A stretch of 64,000 nt of DNA from the NCBI GenBank assembly GCA_032433595.1, contig JASWJB010000120.1:52060-116059 (forward strand), given 5' to 3'. Positions 24,162-36,715 of this stretch are shown here, in pieces. The translations under genes and the position numbers were made by a program. The stretch is from Conoideocrella luteorostrata. Taxonomy: Eukaryota > Ascomycota > Sordariomycetes > Hypocreales > Clavicipitaceae. Every line of letters begins with the position of its first letter. Positions within the stretch are counted from its first letter, which is position 1. Below the pieces are notes generated by a model. It was given only the letters and a program-made list of their open reading frames with translations, was not told the origin of the DNA and did no database searches.

Positions 24162-25316
24162 ATGGCAGTAACAGAATCGGGCGGGGGCGCAGGAACCTCC
24201 AGGGCCGTTTTCTTCTGCCTCAGTGTCTTTGGATTCTTTATTTTGCTGGGGGCCAGCACTATCAACGGCCTTTTGGAACAGCTTCTTCTCAATATGTGGA
24301 ACCGACGATTCAGCGACGGGAGCCTCAGGTACCATGTTTACACGGGCTTCCCCATGATCGATTATCTCCTCGCCATGCCTGTAAGCTTCTGGGTCCCTGC
24401 CCTGAAAAGGTTTGTGGCCGTCAAGCTGCAATCCGTGGTGCTCTATCCGGCTTTGCAGTCCCTGGCAGCATGGGCCAGCATAGAGGGCCTTCGGAGAAAC
24501 CGGGAAAAGCCGCTGATGCTACGCTTCGCACCCTTGGCCGTGTTCGTTTGGATGTGGCTTGGCACAGGCGTCTTCATGGGACTCTTTTGCTATTACGACC
24601 TACTCTTTCACTATCACGACAGACCGAAGAAACATGATCAGTCAGTCAACGTGCCCTATCGGTACGCGGTTCTCATCCCCTTCGCAACGGCTCTGGCTTA
24701 CATCTGGCCCTACGTCCTCATCCACTTCCCTCCTCCCGGGCTGACGATTGCGCAGCATCACCAGGTCATTGCCCTGAACCAACTCGGTAGCATCTTCTGT
24801 CATCTTCTCGTTACCGGTGGCGCCAGCTGTTTTTCATCAAGCTGCAGTGATCAGAAGCTTCGAACTGAAAAGTCTGATATGCCTTGGATCAAGTGTACCT
24901 ACGCTCTGTTCGGCACCTTCTCGCTGGTTCTGCATCTGGCCACTATAGGCACGATACTAAGGTCTGATGACCCGACAGTTTCTCTATCCAAGGTCCTTGT
25001 CCCCAAATTTGCACACATGCTCGGCACAGAGCGTTCCAAGTCGGTCATGATGGCTCCTGAAGTCCACTTTTTCCTGCAGTGGGATTTCATCCTGTTTGTC
25101 GTCATCACCGCTCTATGGGGTACACGGGTAGTGGAGAACATGCGCTCTCCAACCGCAGGAGGTTGGAGCTGTTCCATCAAAGCTGGCCTGATGGCCGCGT
25201 TTATTGGATTGGGTTACTTGATCAACCCTGGCACTATTCTATGTACGATATTGTACTTGAGAGAGGGTCTTCTTAGAGAATATTCAGAAATTGACGGCGA
25301 GAAAAAGTCTACCTAA
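24162..25316 (+). CDS. multi-pass membrane protein of unknown function, cluster-associated
   Basis: A 384-residue single-exon integral membrane protein with about eight to nine hydrophobic segments (FFCLSVFGFFILL, YPALQSLAAWAS, FAPLAVFVWMWLGTGVFM, YRYAVLIPFATALAYIW, FLQWDFILFVVITALWG, AGLMAAFIGLGYLINP). The ATG at 24162 has strong context (TCGCCATGG); no ATG lies upstream in frame. It starts divergently from the MFS exporter and converges on the GMC gene. I do not recognise a characterised family with confidence. Membrane proteins of this size occur in fungal polyketide and meroterpenoid clusters, some as cyclases. With a PaxM-like FAD monooxygenase nearby, a cyclase or rearrangement role is possible but unproven: no prenyltransferase is present in the window. 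Confidence 0.75.
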   Translation: MAVTESGGGAGTSRAVFFCLSVFGFFILLGASTINGLLEQLLLNMWNRRFSDGSLRYHVYTGFPMIDYLLAMPVSFWVPALKRFVAVKLQSVVLYPALQSLAAWASIEGLRRNREKPLMLRFAPLAVFVWMWLGTGVFMGLFCYYDLLFHYHDRPKKHDQSVNVPYRYAVLIPFATALAYIWPYVLIHFPPPGLTIAQHHQVIALNQLGSIFCHLLVTGGASCFSSSCSDQKLRTEKSDMPWIKCTYALFGTFSLVLHLATIGTILRSDDPTVSLSKVLVPKFAHMLGTERSKSVMMAPEVHFFLQWDFILFVVITALWGTRVVENMRSPTAGGWSCSIKAGLMAAFIGLGYLINPGTILCTILYLREGLLREYSEIDGEKKST

Positions 25317-26157
25317 CAAGTTGGTTCCATGGCCCGAGTAAAACCATGGAGACAAGACCTCAACCGAGATCATGTTATCAGACTGACCTAGTCAGCTCAG
25401 AGGCGTCATTCATTTTTACTGGGTTTTTTTTCTTTCTTTCTTTCTTTACTTCTTCGGTAGGTTAAGAGGAGGTCCTTAGAAAAGAATACAGAATCAATCC
25501 GAATAAACGGAGCATTATATTTTCGTCTTGAGTTTCCATGTTTTTGACTTTTAAGCCTAGCAATATGAGAAACTCGGCATCCTTGGCATTTTGTCAAGAC
25601 ATGTAAGCACAACGCACCAGAGATCTACGCAATGCTCGTCTCATATACGCTATATTTCTCCTTAATCCACGTTAAATGCTCGGTGAATCCCGTGATTTGT
25701 TTTTGGAGGGCTAACATGCTAACAAACAATGTTTCCCGCAGGCCTTGTGACTCCGTCAATAGAGCGGTAGGGTAGTCAAAGCCTACACAGGGAGTGCTAA
25801 AGATACATTTATTAACTTTTAATGTGTTTCCATTCCCAAATACGATAGCCGTGCTGGGATTTTTATTTCATATCATCTCAGTGACTTAATTCGAAGCCCG
25901 CGGCAGGCTGGCCGCCGTAGGTCCCCAGAAGGAAATACTACAGGAGGTATAAAGATTGCATTGATCAGTATTAAATTTGAGTACATTTAATTTAAAGTTA
26001 CAAGCTGGTTAAGTTTATAGCATAGAGGTAATAGTTAAAAAAAAAAGGGCCTTTAATTGGATAATGTATCTTAATGATAGAAAGGATTACCCTTTCCCTG
26101 CATTTGTGAGGCTGATCAATTCAATTATACAAGATTACTGGCATTTAGCTCCTAAAA
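25317..26157. other. convergent intergenic region
   Basis: The 3' flanks of two convergent genes. It holds a TTTC microsatellite (about 25426-25447) and AT-rich sequence at 25970-26150. No gene is seen. Confidence 0.45.
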
Positions 26158-28020
26158 CTAAGGCTGGGCCCAGTCTTCTTTGATCAGATCGCACGCTTTC
26201 TCAGCGACTGCATAAACGGTGGCTTGGATATTCCCCATAGGAATCATGGGGAAAACGCTCGCGTCGATGACACGAACATTCTTCATCCCGTACACAACAA
26301 GTCGGTCGCTCACAACACCACCGAGGTCTCGTGGCATCATGGCACAGGTGCCCACCGGATGGTAATTGGACCATGCCCTCTCACTGCTGATGCGTTTGGC
26401 AACGGCCATATCTGAGACGTCAGCAGCCGCTGGTGGCAGCACCACACCGTTCGGCTTGAGTACCTTCTTCAGATCTTCAGTCTGGGCCAAACTCTTGACA
26501 AACTGTAGGCCCCGGGCTAGCAGCTCCTGATCGAGTGCATGGGAGAGATAGGACGGGTCAATAATGGGGCCCGCGGCGCCGGGAACAACCTCTGCATCTT
26601 TTCCTCCGATGTGTACGCTTCCGCGGGACATGGGGCGGTTTAACCCTACCGAGATGGTTAAGAAGTTCTGGGGATGCAGAGGTGTGTGCGCCTCCACCAT
26701 GCTTGTTCTACCTCTGAGATTTATGACAGTCTGCCCAGCAAAGATACCCAAATACATGGCACAGGTTTCCCCGCTGTGTAGCATATTTCTGAGCTCGGAA
26801 TGCTGGGCGTTGAGCCCTGATTCAATGGGAGAAGAGTCACTTGGCTCGACGTGCGCCTCTGACAGTGTCACGAGTTCAGTCGCGCTTATGCAACCAGATC
26901 CGTCGACGGGTGGCAATACAGCATAGTTTAAAGGCACACTTGCCAATGGGCCAGACTTTTTTTCACTATACTCTTTCACAAAGGCCGCCACCACTGCAGG
27001 GTCTCGTGCGGCATCCCGGGTGACCAATCCATCGGCAACTTCCATAGATATGGATGTAAAGACATGGTCTTGCAAGTTTTCGCCCACCCCTGGATTCTCC
27101 ACGCTGACCTCAATGCCGTTCTTTGAGAGCACATCTCGGCGACCGATTCCGGATCTCTCCAGTACAAGTGGTGTTTGCAACGACCCAGCTGCCAGAATCA
27201 CGTCGTCACCCAGTATCTGTTGAATGCTCCCGTCGTTCCTTATAACGACAACACCCTTTGCTTCAACCAAGTCATTTTCCCCTCTGGAACCGTCCAAAAT
27301 GAGTTTGTCCACGTGTGTCTCGATCAGAAGATCGACATTATCCCGGCCTTGAATCATATTCGTGTAGTAACCCTCGGCTGCATAGGAGCGCTTTCGACTG
27401 TTGGGGTCGACCGAAGATGAAGGCGTAAAAGGTCCACGTTGAATTCCCAGAATCGGATCTCTCTTTTGACTGAGCCCGGTACCGTCCAGGGCATTAATAA
27501 AAGCTTCGTCGAACTGGTTGGATCCTTCCGCAATGCTGGTGGATACTGGGCCGTCTGTGCCGTAGAGCTCGGGCTGATAGTAAGCATTCAAGCCCAGCGA
27601 CTCCATGGTCTTGTGGGAAGGCGGGAAGAACTTGGTCGACTTGCTGTAGTATGGCGCGAGATCTTGCGGTGCCCAACCATGGTTACCTAGGTTGACCCAG
27701 GCTTGCAGATCGCGGGGACTAGGATACAGCATCGCCATGGCATTGATGGCAGAAGAGCCGCCCAAGAGGCGACCTCTGGGTTGTGGCAGCTGGCGGCCGC
27801 CTAGGGAGGCCTGTGTTGTCGTCCAAAAGTCCCAGTCATAGTCTCTGTTGCCCCAAGTGGCTATCAACATTCCCGGCGTGTCGACAAACGGGTCTCCGCG
27901 ACGGTCTTTGCCAGCCTCGACCACAAGTATCGTTTTAGTAGCGTCTTCGCTCAGCCTCGCGGCAGCGACCAAGCCGGCGACCCCCCCTCCGATGATGATG
28001 ACGTCGTATTTGGCTCTCAT
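26158..28020 (-). CDS. GMC-family FAD oxidoreductase (cluster tailoring enzyme)
   Basis: A 620-residue intronless glucose-methanol-choline oxidoreductase (AA3-like) that would oxidise an alcohol or dehydrogenate the polyketide. It has the FAD-binding GGGVAG with VVEAGKD, GRLLGGSSAIN, DVILAAGSLQTP and GVGENLQDH. At the C-terminus come NYHPVGTC with the catalytic His (about 554), LGGVVSDRLVVYG and MGNIQAT, with Asn (about 597) at the second catalytic position. The start at 28020 is chosen because it opens the FAD fold at once; no ATG precedes it in frame. It is divergent from the PKS with 866 bp between. It is similar in length and motifs to the GMC enzyme at 61035. Confidence 0.9.
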   Translation of the reverse strand: MRAKYDVIIIGGGVAGLVAAARLSEDATKTILVVEAGKDRRGDPFVDTPGMLIATWGNRDYDWDFWTTTQASLGGRQLPQPRGRLLGGSSAINAMAMLYPSPRDLQAWVNLGNHGWAPQDLAPYYSKSTKFFPPSHKTMESLGLNAYYQPELYGTDGPVSTSIAEGSNQFDEAFINALDGTGLSQKRDPILGIQRGPFTPSSSVDPNSRKRSYAAEGYYTNMIQGRDNVDLLIETHVDKLILDGSRGENDLVEAKGVVVIRNDGSIQQILGDDVILAAGSLQTPLVLERSGIGRRDVLSKNGIEVSVENPGVGENLQDHVFTSISMEVADGLVTRDAARDPAVVAAFVKEYSEKKSGPLASVPLNYAVLPPVDGSGCISATELVTLSEAHVEPSDSSPIESGLNAQHSELRNMLHSGETCAMYLGIFAGQTVINLRGRTSMVEAHTPLHPQNFLTISVGLNRPMSRGSVHIGGKDAEVVPGAAGPIIDPSYLSHALDQELLARGLQFVKSLAQTEDLKKVLKPNGVVLPPAAADVSDMAVAKRISSERAWSNYHPVGTCAMMPRDLGGVVSDRLVVYGMKNVRVIDASVFPMIPMGNIQATVYAVAEKACDLIKEDWAQP

Positions 28021-28886
28021 ACCGGCTTCTGTTTTGTTTCTTGTTTTCTTGCTCGAAAATACAGCTCGGTTGCAATATAATGTATTGGAGGTCAAGTCAA
28101 TCACAAACCGTGAGCCGGTTTAGTTTCGATTTTAACGGTTGCCTTCAACACGCTGTTTTCACCCTTAAATAATTTTCTTAAGAAGTTGGCTTTCAGAGAC
28201 CCAAAACATGGATAGTTTACTGGAATATCTCAGAATATTTTTAAAACAAAAGATAGATAGAAAGAAAGGGGTTCCGAATTGGTTTAATAATTAGTTGATT
28301 AACTAATCGGTGCTCAATAGGCGAACGCGGCCGAAGGACCCGAGTAAGCGGCTCAGGCCCCGAAAGCAGTTTGCACGGCCCAATTTTTCGGCCCACGGAA
28401 TTGAGTCTTTTGTGAAATGCTTGACAAATCGAAAAGAAACTCAATCTGGTCGGAACTCTTTCCGAGCAGCGAACAATCTGCAGCCGACTTTGTCGAAAAC
28501 GAAACAAGGGCCGAGTCAAACTCGGAGATGATCCTGTCGAGGAACCGGCGTCCGCCCCGGCGTCCGCCACGGCGGTTCCCCATCATCGAATTTGATGGCC
28601 GAAACACCTCAGATCCTTCCGAATGTCGCGAGAGATTGCCGACAACATGATTCAATCTTTTCTGCTCTGTATGGCTGCAGTTTGAGCCGTCATTATGTCG
28701 GGGATATCGTGCGATCTGCAGCACAACTGCACGAAACCCATCATCAGAAGACGACCTTGCCCATGCGAAAAAGTGGTCAGCTTGGCGGCGAAATAACTTT
28801 CTGTCCAAGGGATAAATATCCTTTGAATCACCAATGCCAACTCAATAGACAAACACCATTATCTCACCCCAACATCAATCACTCTC
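28021..28886. promoter_or_regulatory. bidirectional promoter (GMC / PKS) with CCGAG...CTCGG inverted repeat
   Basis: An 866-bp shared upstream region. CCGAGTCAAACTCGG at 28511-28525 is an inverted repeat of CCGAGT/ACTCGG with a 3-bp spacer. Further CCGAG half-sites lie at 28340 and 28462, and CGG-N8-CCG at 28451-28464. GC-rich direct repeats of GGCGTCCGCC lie at about 28547-28570. These CGG/CCG pairs are the type of site bound by Zn2Cys6 regulators. Confidence 0.5.
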
Positions 28887-31800
28887 ATGCCTTTCCTCGA
28901 ACAGCCCGCCTCTCCTTCGGGAGAAGATGCAAAATTGGAGCCAATTGCAATCTGCGGCATGTGTAAGTTTCCTTTTGTTTCCACGGCTCTCTTCTTCCCA
29001 TTCAAAAACTAGCACTAATACTTTGTGATGTACTCTGAACAGCATGCCGGCTGCCTGGTGCGGTCAACAGTCCCTCGGACCTCTGGCAGATGCTTATCGA
29101 CAAACGAGTCGCGAACAGCGATAAAGTCCCGAAATCACGTTTCAATATTGATGCTTTCCTGCATGCGAACGAAGATCGACCAGGGAGCTTCAAAATTCCG
29201 GGCGGATACTACCTGGACGGCAAGGCAGAGGACTTTGATCCAACATTCTTCAATATGACGCCGGTGGAAGCAATGTGGCTTGATCCCCAGCAGCGGAAGA
29301 TGCTTGAGGTTTGCTACGAGGCCATTGAGTCGGCGGGTTTGTCGCTAGAAAGCATTTCCGGGAGCAACACAGCCGTTTTTTGCGGCTCCTTCACCGCCGA
29401 TTACCAGCAGATGACCTTCAAAGACCACGATTTTCGACACAATTATGCCGCGACTGGTGTCGATGTTGGCGTCATCAGTGCCCGCATTGGAAATATTTTT
29501 GATTTGAAAGGTCCCAGCGCTCTCATAAACACGGCCTGCTCATCAGCCATGTACGCCGTACACAACGCTTGCCACGCCCTCCGTGCCCGGGATTGCGATG
29601 CTGCGTTGTGTGGCGGAGTCAACATCATCATGTCTGTCGACCAACACATGAATACGGCCAATCTTGGCATCATGTCACCGACAAACATGTGCCACACCTT
29701 TGACGCCAGCGCCGATGGATACGGCCGTGCCGAGGGCGCAGGCGCTCTGTATCTCAAGAGACTCGACGATGCCGTCCGTGACGGCGACGTCATTCGCTCC
29801 GTAATCCGCTCATCCTCCTGCAATACTAACGGCAAGATTCCTGGCTACGGCATCACATTTCCCAATGTCGACGGCCAGGAACAGGTCATCCGGCGGGCGT
29901 ACGAAAGGGCCGACCTTGACCCCAACGAGACGGCCTACTTTGAAACCCACGGCACTGGCACACCTGTGGGAGACCCCATTGAAGTCAGAGCTGTGTCGAG
30001 AGCCATGAACGACACACGGTCGCTGCAGAAACCCCTTCTTCTGGGTGCGCTCAAACCGAACATTGGCCATAGCGAAGCCGCCAGTGGCATATTTGCCATT
30101 ATCAAAGCTTCTCTCATGGTCGAGAACGGCATTATCCCTGGTGTAGCTGGGCTGGTCAACCTCAATCCCGCCATTCATGAAGACGAGTGGAATGTCCGCA
30201 TCAACCGCGACGCCCGTGCGTGGCCCGAAGGTTTCGAGTCGCGAAGGGCCAGTATTTCATCTTTTGGTTACGGAGGCACAAATGCCCACGTCATATTGGA
30301 AAACGTGGAGGCCCTAGTTCCTGGGTATAAGCATGCAGCGATCAAGCAAGCAAAGTCGGAGCCCGAGTTCGCTTCCGAGCTTCTGAATGCCCGACCTCTG
30401 CTCATCACAATGTCAGCTCACGACAAAACGACCTTGGCCAACAACATCAAAGCGCATAGAGATGTTGTCGAGCATTATGACCTTTATGATTTTGAACACA
30501 CTTTGAGTTGCAAACGCTCGATGATGAGCAGCAAGGCATTCGCCATTGTCTCCGAGCAGTCCCCAGCGGCGGACATGGCGGTAGAAAATTTCAGCTTCAC
30601 TTCTACCAGCACGCCAGTGGACAAAATAGCTTTCATCTTCACCGGTCAGGGTGCAGCATGGCCGTCCATGGGGAGGGAAGCCATCAAACACTTCCCTGTC
30701 TTTCGAAAGGTGATTCACAAGCTAGACCTCATCCTCCGTGGCCTCGAACACGCCCCGGCATTCTCAATCGAGCACCAGTTGTCCTGCTCTAAAGAAGAGA
30801 GCAATATAACCGAGCCGAATGTGGCTCAGGTAACACTCTCTGCAATTCAGATTGCTATGGTTGACCTGCTGGCATCGTGGGGAGTCTTCCCGACCGCGAC
30901 TATCGGCCACTCTGCAGGTGAAATTGCGGCTTCCTATGCTGCGGGCTTGGTGTCTGCCCCAGAAGCAATAGTAGCAAGTTATTATCGTGGCTACTGTCTT
31001 CAACATTTCGGTTCAACGGGTGGTTCCATGCTGGCAGTTGGCAAGGGCGTCGAAGAGCTTGCCTCGTTCCAACTCGATCCAAGTTTGACCGTCGCTTGTG
31101 AAAACTCACCAAACAGTGTCACTTTGAGTGGTCCAATCGCCGCCATCGAGAAAACCCGAGAAACTCTGGCCAGCGAGAAGATCTTTGTGCGCGAGGTCAA
31201 GACTGGCATGGCGTATCATTCAACGTACATGGAGTCGGTCGCAGAGCCCATGGCCGCCTATATTGATGGCGCGGTCGCCGCTCTTGACAGTCTCTATCGG
31301 AAATGGCGCTGTGAATCCAAGCCTATGATGTCGACCGTCTTTAACAGAGTCCTCTCCGCCGAGGACATTGACGGTAGGTACTGGGCCATGAACTTGACGA
31401 GCCCAGTCAAGTTCAATACCGGTGTTGCACTCATGGCAAAAAGCGAGCATCTCAATGGCGCACGGGGCTTTGTTGAGGTCGGCCCTCACTCTGCTCTAAG
31501 CGGCCCGTTCAAGCAGATATGTCAATCCATCAATGTGGATCTGGCTTATTTCCCAACAATCGTGCGGCCCGAGGGTAATGCAGCTACCAGCTTGCTCAAG
31601 ACTGCTGGTCGGCTTTTTGTCGAGGGCTATCCGTTAAATCTGGCTGCTGTCAACGAACCGCCTCAGAAAACGGAGCCTGCAGGACTCAAAAGCCCTCGAG
31701 AGCCACTGACAATCATTGACCTTCCCCGATACCAATGGAATTACGAAAAGGTTTACTGGGCAGAGCCTCGGGCAAGTGCAGAGTACCGCCAACTAACGCA

Positions 31801-34800
31801 TGCTCGTCACGACCTTCTGGGTAGAAGGATTCTTGGCCTGTCCGATAATAACATCTCGTGGAGAAACGTACTGCGTCTCAAGGATCTGCCATGGCTCGAG
31901 GACCATAAGCTTGGCGGTTCCATCATGTTTCCCTGTGCCGGGTACCTGGCTCTTGCCATCGAGGCCGTTCGCCAACACTGTGAAATCAACCATATCCAAT
32001 GCACGGGCACTACCCTGCGGAACGTGGAGCTCAAGGAGGCATTGGTCATTCCATCGACGGACTCGGGCATTGAGATCCAAGTTCGATTGACTTCATCTTC
32101 TGCGTCAAAAGCCGGTACTTCTCCTTCTTACTCATTTGCCGTGGAATCCATCGGTAGCAGCGGCGCTTGGTCGATCCACTCGACAGGTAGCTGCACTGTG
32201 CAGAGCCAATATCAAGAGCCTGTCAGCCAGGTGCATCCCGTATCGGTTGACGCCTTGACTCAAAGACACTCGGGCAAGGTGTGGAATAGTGCCTTTGGCG
32301 GAGTAGGGTTTGAGTACGGTCGCCAATTCGGAGCCTTGGATAAGATACGAACTGGAGGAAAGAACAAGCACCAAGCCGCAGGAGAAATCCCCATCAAGGT
32401 CGAGAGTGGACTCATGAAGCAGGGTGAATCTCGCTACTTCCTACACCCTGCAACTGTGGACTCCCTTCTGCAGCTCATCATCATCGCCATCCATGGAGGT
32501 GACTATGAGGGTATGCCATGGGGAGTCATCCCCGTCAAGGTTGAAGAGGTAACCATCCAGCTGGCTGGAGACTCGGAAAACACCGTTGGCAAGGCAGTCG
32601 CCTGGTTGCCTGAAGGGCGAAATGACCGCTCACGGCACTTTTTGTCTGACGGCAAGCTCTTTGGTCGCGACGGACAGGTTTTATTGGACATCAAAGGTCT
32701 TCATACTTTGGCGTACGAAGCGGCTCTACCTCCCCAACAAGAGAGGGCATTGGCTCCCATGCCATACGCTGGAGTTACTTGGAAACCTGATGTCCTACGC
32801 CTGAACTTTGATTTGGCATTTTCAGGCGCTAATGAAAAACAAGCCACATCAGCAGCAATGGATCTGGTCGATATGGCAAACCATAAGCATCCACTGTCTT
32901 CTCTTCTCCTTCTTGATGCAGAACGAGAGCTCCCTGAAGTCAAAATTCTACAGTACACGTCTCTTTTCACTGACATTACCATCGTCTCGAACGAGACCCG
33001 GGGTGAGAACGACGACGCCCGAATCACGAGAGTACCTGTACCGGAAGACCAGCTAGCGCTCGAAGCTGTGGATCTTGATGCACAGGACCTCATCATCTTG
33101 GGTTGCCGGGAGATGACTCAGCTCATTGAGCTGAACTCAATTGCTTTGCTGGAGAAGCGCCTCGGCGAGTCTGGCCAAGCAATTCTTTTGCTGGAATCTT
33201 CGCAAGCAGATCAGGCTGCGCAGAGTCTCAAGGAGGTTGGGCTGGCCGGCACCGTCGTTCCGTTCGCCGACAGAAGCCTGATATACAGTCGCCGTGTTCC
33301 ACGCGCTTCAACGCAGATCCATGATTCTCTCTTCGCTGTCAGACCTGCCTTTGAACTAGTCTATTCCCCTCATCATTCTACCTCACCGACCGGACTAGCT
33401 ACGACTTTAGAGAAGAACGGATATTCCGTGGCTATCCAGACGCTTAAAGAACACGTCAGCTCCGACGCCAGCAGCAGGGTTGTTTTACTGTTTATTCCCA
33501 ACGCCAACATCCTCGCGGCGGGAGACGTCGAAAGTTTTGAAATGCTCAAGCAGCTCCTTGCAACAGATGAGAAGATTATTTGGCTGACGACAGGTGTCAA
33601 CCAAGGTCAAAATCCGAGCGCCTCTATGGTTTCTGGGCTTCTTCGAGTAGTACGGGAGGAGAACAAGGCGTCAAAGGCTACGGTCCTGGATTACGACTTC
33701 AAGACGACCCTTCAGTCGCTTCACAAAGCCATAGTCTCCATCTCTGCCTCCAAGACCGAAAGCCTACACGCCGAGTCTGAATACTGGCTTACTGACGGCT
33801 TGGTGCATGTGAGCCGGGTGGTACCAAACACTGATGTGAACATGCGCATGCTCAGAAATGGGCAGGCTGGAACGCTTCTAAGCCGAACTCTCCCTCGATG
33901 CGAACCCCTCCGAGCAGTCTTTAGTTCCGGCAAGTTGGCATTTCAGGCAAACAATACTTTACAGCAAACTCAAATTGGAGTCGACGAGTTGCAGATTCAA
34001 GTTGAAGCTACTGAATTCAAGAGAACAGATTTGCAGCAACACTCATCGAGCCCAAGATTGATCTACGGCACAGTTTTAGAGACTGGGACCCAAGTTCAGC
34101 AAAACCTCAGAGGCAAGCCTATCATGGCTTATACCACTGACATCTTGGATACAGTTGTGAGAGTTCCAGCTGCTGCAATTGCCGAGTTGACGGTTGAGCC
34201 ATCCAGCGCGGCAAAACGGATGCAGTCGCTTCCCACCATGATGCGAGCTTGCAGTGCAGTGCGAGCCGCATCTGGCGATTCTTCTCAGAAGACTGTAATC
34301 CTGATTTCTGCATCAGTCTCCTTCCAAAGGTCAATGATAGCTCTCAGCCATTGGGCTGGGTTCCGCTTGATTGTCGTTCAAGATGGTCAAGAGGCTTCTC
34401 TGGTAGACGACATTACGTATCTTCTCCGTGACAACTTCTCCATGATACAGCAGACGGTGATGAAGGCGAGACAGCACGCTGTTGTGATTTCTGAGACATT
34501 TTCGAGCCTGGAACAGCGTCTGTGGCGGGAAATGCCAGCGGGAGCCAGTCTCGTCATTTCTGGCACAGAAGAAAGTGAGGCTCTCAACGGTACACCCAGT
34601 CTTGAACCATTCAAGCGCGGGGCTCGGTTCAGCGTCGCGAGCGTGGCTTCGACGCTCGTCGCAGACCCAGATGCTGTAGTAGCGGATCTGCGAACAGCCA
34701 TGAACCTAGCTAATCAGGTTCAGCAAGATGAGGATAAAAATGCAATCATCACGTTGAACGAAGTTGCCGGGCAGAAGGAGACACCTTTAGATGCGGCTGT

Positions 34801-36085
34801 TCTTACACTTAACTACGATCAAGACACTGTCGATGTCGCCTCTTCCGAGTTTTCGATTCGATTCTCATCTGAAGATGTCTACCTGCTTGTAGGCTGCCTG
34901 GGCGGCTTGGGGCGGAGCCTTACCATGTGGATGGCAGAGTGTGGAGCCAAGCATTTCGCCTTTATTTCACGATCGGGCGCCGACAGACCAGCGGCAGCCC
35001 AACTCGTTGAAGATATCCGTGCTATTGGAGCTGTTCCGCGCGTGTTCAGAGGCGACGCCACAAAAGTATCAGATATCAAGACCGCTGTAGACGCCATCAC
35101 AAAAGGCAGTGAAGCGCGGCGAATCAGAGGTGTCGTCCATGCCGCCATGGTTTTGAACGACGTCATGCTCCACAACATGACCCTTGACACGTGGAACAAT
35201 ACCCTCTCGCCCAAGGTGGGTGGTGCCTTGGCTCTCAACGAAGTCCTAGCGTCTGAGGGTCTCGACGCCGATCTTGACTTCTTCGTCATGACGTCGTCTA
35301 TCTCTGCCACGGCAGGGCCTCCGGGGCAGACTAATTACGCCGCTGCCAACGCGTTCTTGGATAACCTCGCCTTGAGCCGCAATGTAGCTGGAAAGCCCGC
35401 CACGTCCCTGGTCCTACCCATGATCTTGGGCGTGGGAGTCATTGCTGAGAAGGAGAGCGGTGCCGCCGAGGATCTGGTGACACGCCGAGGGCTGTACGGT
35501 GACAACGAGCGCGAGATGCTGCGAGGCTTCGCGGCAGCCATGTCGCAACCAAAGCCGAGCTCGAGCCGACTCTCAACTCAGGCCGATGCCGCCGTCATCA
35601 TGGGGCTGGAACCTACGAAAATTGGAAGGTCAATGCAAGCAGCCTCGGAAGCCGAAAGCGCAGACGTCGACTGGTTTACCACGGCTCGTTTCTCCGCCAT
35701 CAACGCCTTGTCACGACTGCTTCAAGGCGGCTCATCTTCTCTTCGGGGCGACGGTTCTGCGGGTGGTGCCAGTTTCATCGAAAAGCTCTCAAACCTGCAC
35801 GCCAAGCACGCGGATCCAGTTGTAGCCCTCGAGTTTACAGCCCGTCACATTATAGAGAAATGTAGCGCCATTTTGATGACGCCCACCGGCTCAATGGAGC
35901 TGGACGGCAAGTCCCCCGGCGCTTACGGACTGGACAGCATGATTGGTGTTGAGCTGCGCAACTGGTTGTTCAAAGAGCTGGGCTTGAACATTGCTTTCCA
36001 GGACCTGTTAGCCACAACGCTGACATTCCGCGCCCTGGCAGCCATGGTGTTGGAGGTACATGGCATTGCCGCGGTATCGAAATAA
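28887..36085 (+). CDS. highly reducing type I polyketide synthase (KS-AT-DH-MT0-ER0-KR-ACP)
   Basis: An iterative fungal PKS of 2372 residues. Exon 1 (28887-28962) joins exon 2 (29043-36085) across an 80-nt intron, restoring the KS start PIAICGM. KS: Cys about 191 (TACSSA), His about 328 (ETHGTGTPVGDP) and His about 368 (NIGHSEAA). AT: Ser about 649 in GHSAGE. DH: His about 980 (LEDHKLGG) and Asp about 1165 (HPATVDSLLQ). The region after DH matches a C-methyltransferase in outline but lacks any SAM-binding glycine motif. The following ER-like region (DELQIQVEATEFKRTD) lacks the NADPH glycine loop, so both appear dead. KR keeps CLGGLG (about 1976), Ser and Tyr about 2124 (QTNYAAAN). ACP Ser is about 2324 (GLDSM). 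No TE, reductase or carnitine-type release domain follows. Expected product: a reduced but unmethylated chain keeping double bonds unless an ER acts in trans. Confidence 0.95.
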
Positions 36086-36715
36086 AGTCTGTTGCAACAA
36101 GCAGAATGCATGTCTTGCCTTTGAGCTTACGGCCTGCATCCGGCCACTATCTGGCAAAACATAGAAGGGGGATGAAGTGTCATGTTTGTAGTTATATTGT
36201 AGCATCCGTAGTAGGGCTATAGAAAGGAAAATCTTATGAATCCAAGTATTTACTTCGTTCAAAATTTCAATGACCACTAACGAAATCAAATAGTTTGCCA
36301 GTCTATGGGTGATGGTCGATTGGAGCCAGCCAAGCCAATTCGGACGTCAATCTAGCATTTCTGCTTCGCTAATCCCTGAACTCTCAGCTGAGCACTAGTT
36401 GTTCTGTTCTATCCATGAGTCTGATTAATGGCTTCATGATGGCTTGGTGCGATCGGCACGTATCCCACGATATCCAGGTTGTAGTGTTGGGGAAGGCGTG
36501 TGAGTCGAGCGCAGTGAGGACAGTTCGGGTCAGGCGCCGCCAGAGGTATACTCAAGGCCATAGGCGTTGGGAGAGAGATTATCTACTTTAACCGGAATTT
36601 TAGTCACTAATAATAACTTTAAATAAGGTACTCATCTATTATGAATAGTTGATTAGAGCGAGCTACAGGTAGAGCTTTAAATAAGAGGGGGATATAATCT
36701 AAGCCGCCTAAGTAG
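36086..36715. other. intergenic, partly AT-rich
   Basis: 3' flank of the PKS gene. The stretch 36575-36700 is AT-rich and gene-free. Confidence 0.4.

Noticed and set aside
29443..35541. Many long antisense and other-frame ORFs inside the PKS
   Set aside because: All lie within the PKS reading frame region and are by-products of its GC-rich codon use.
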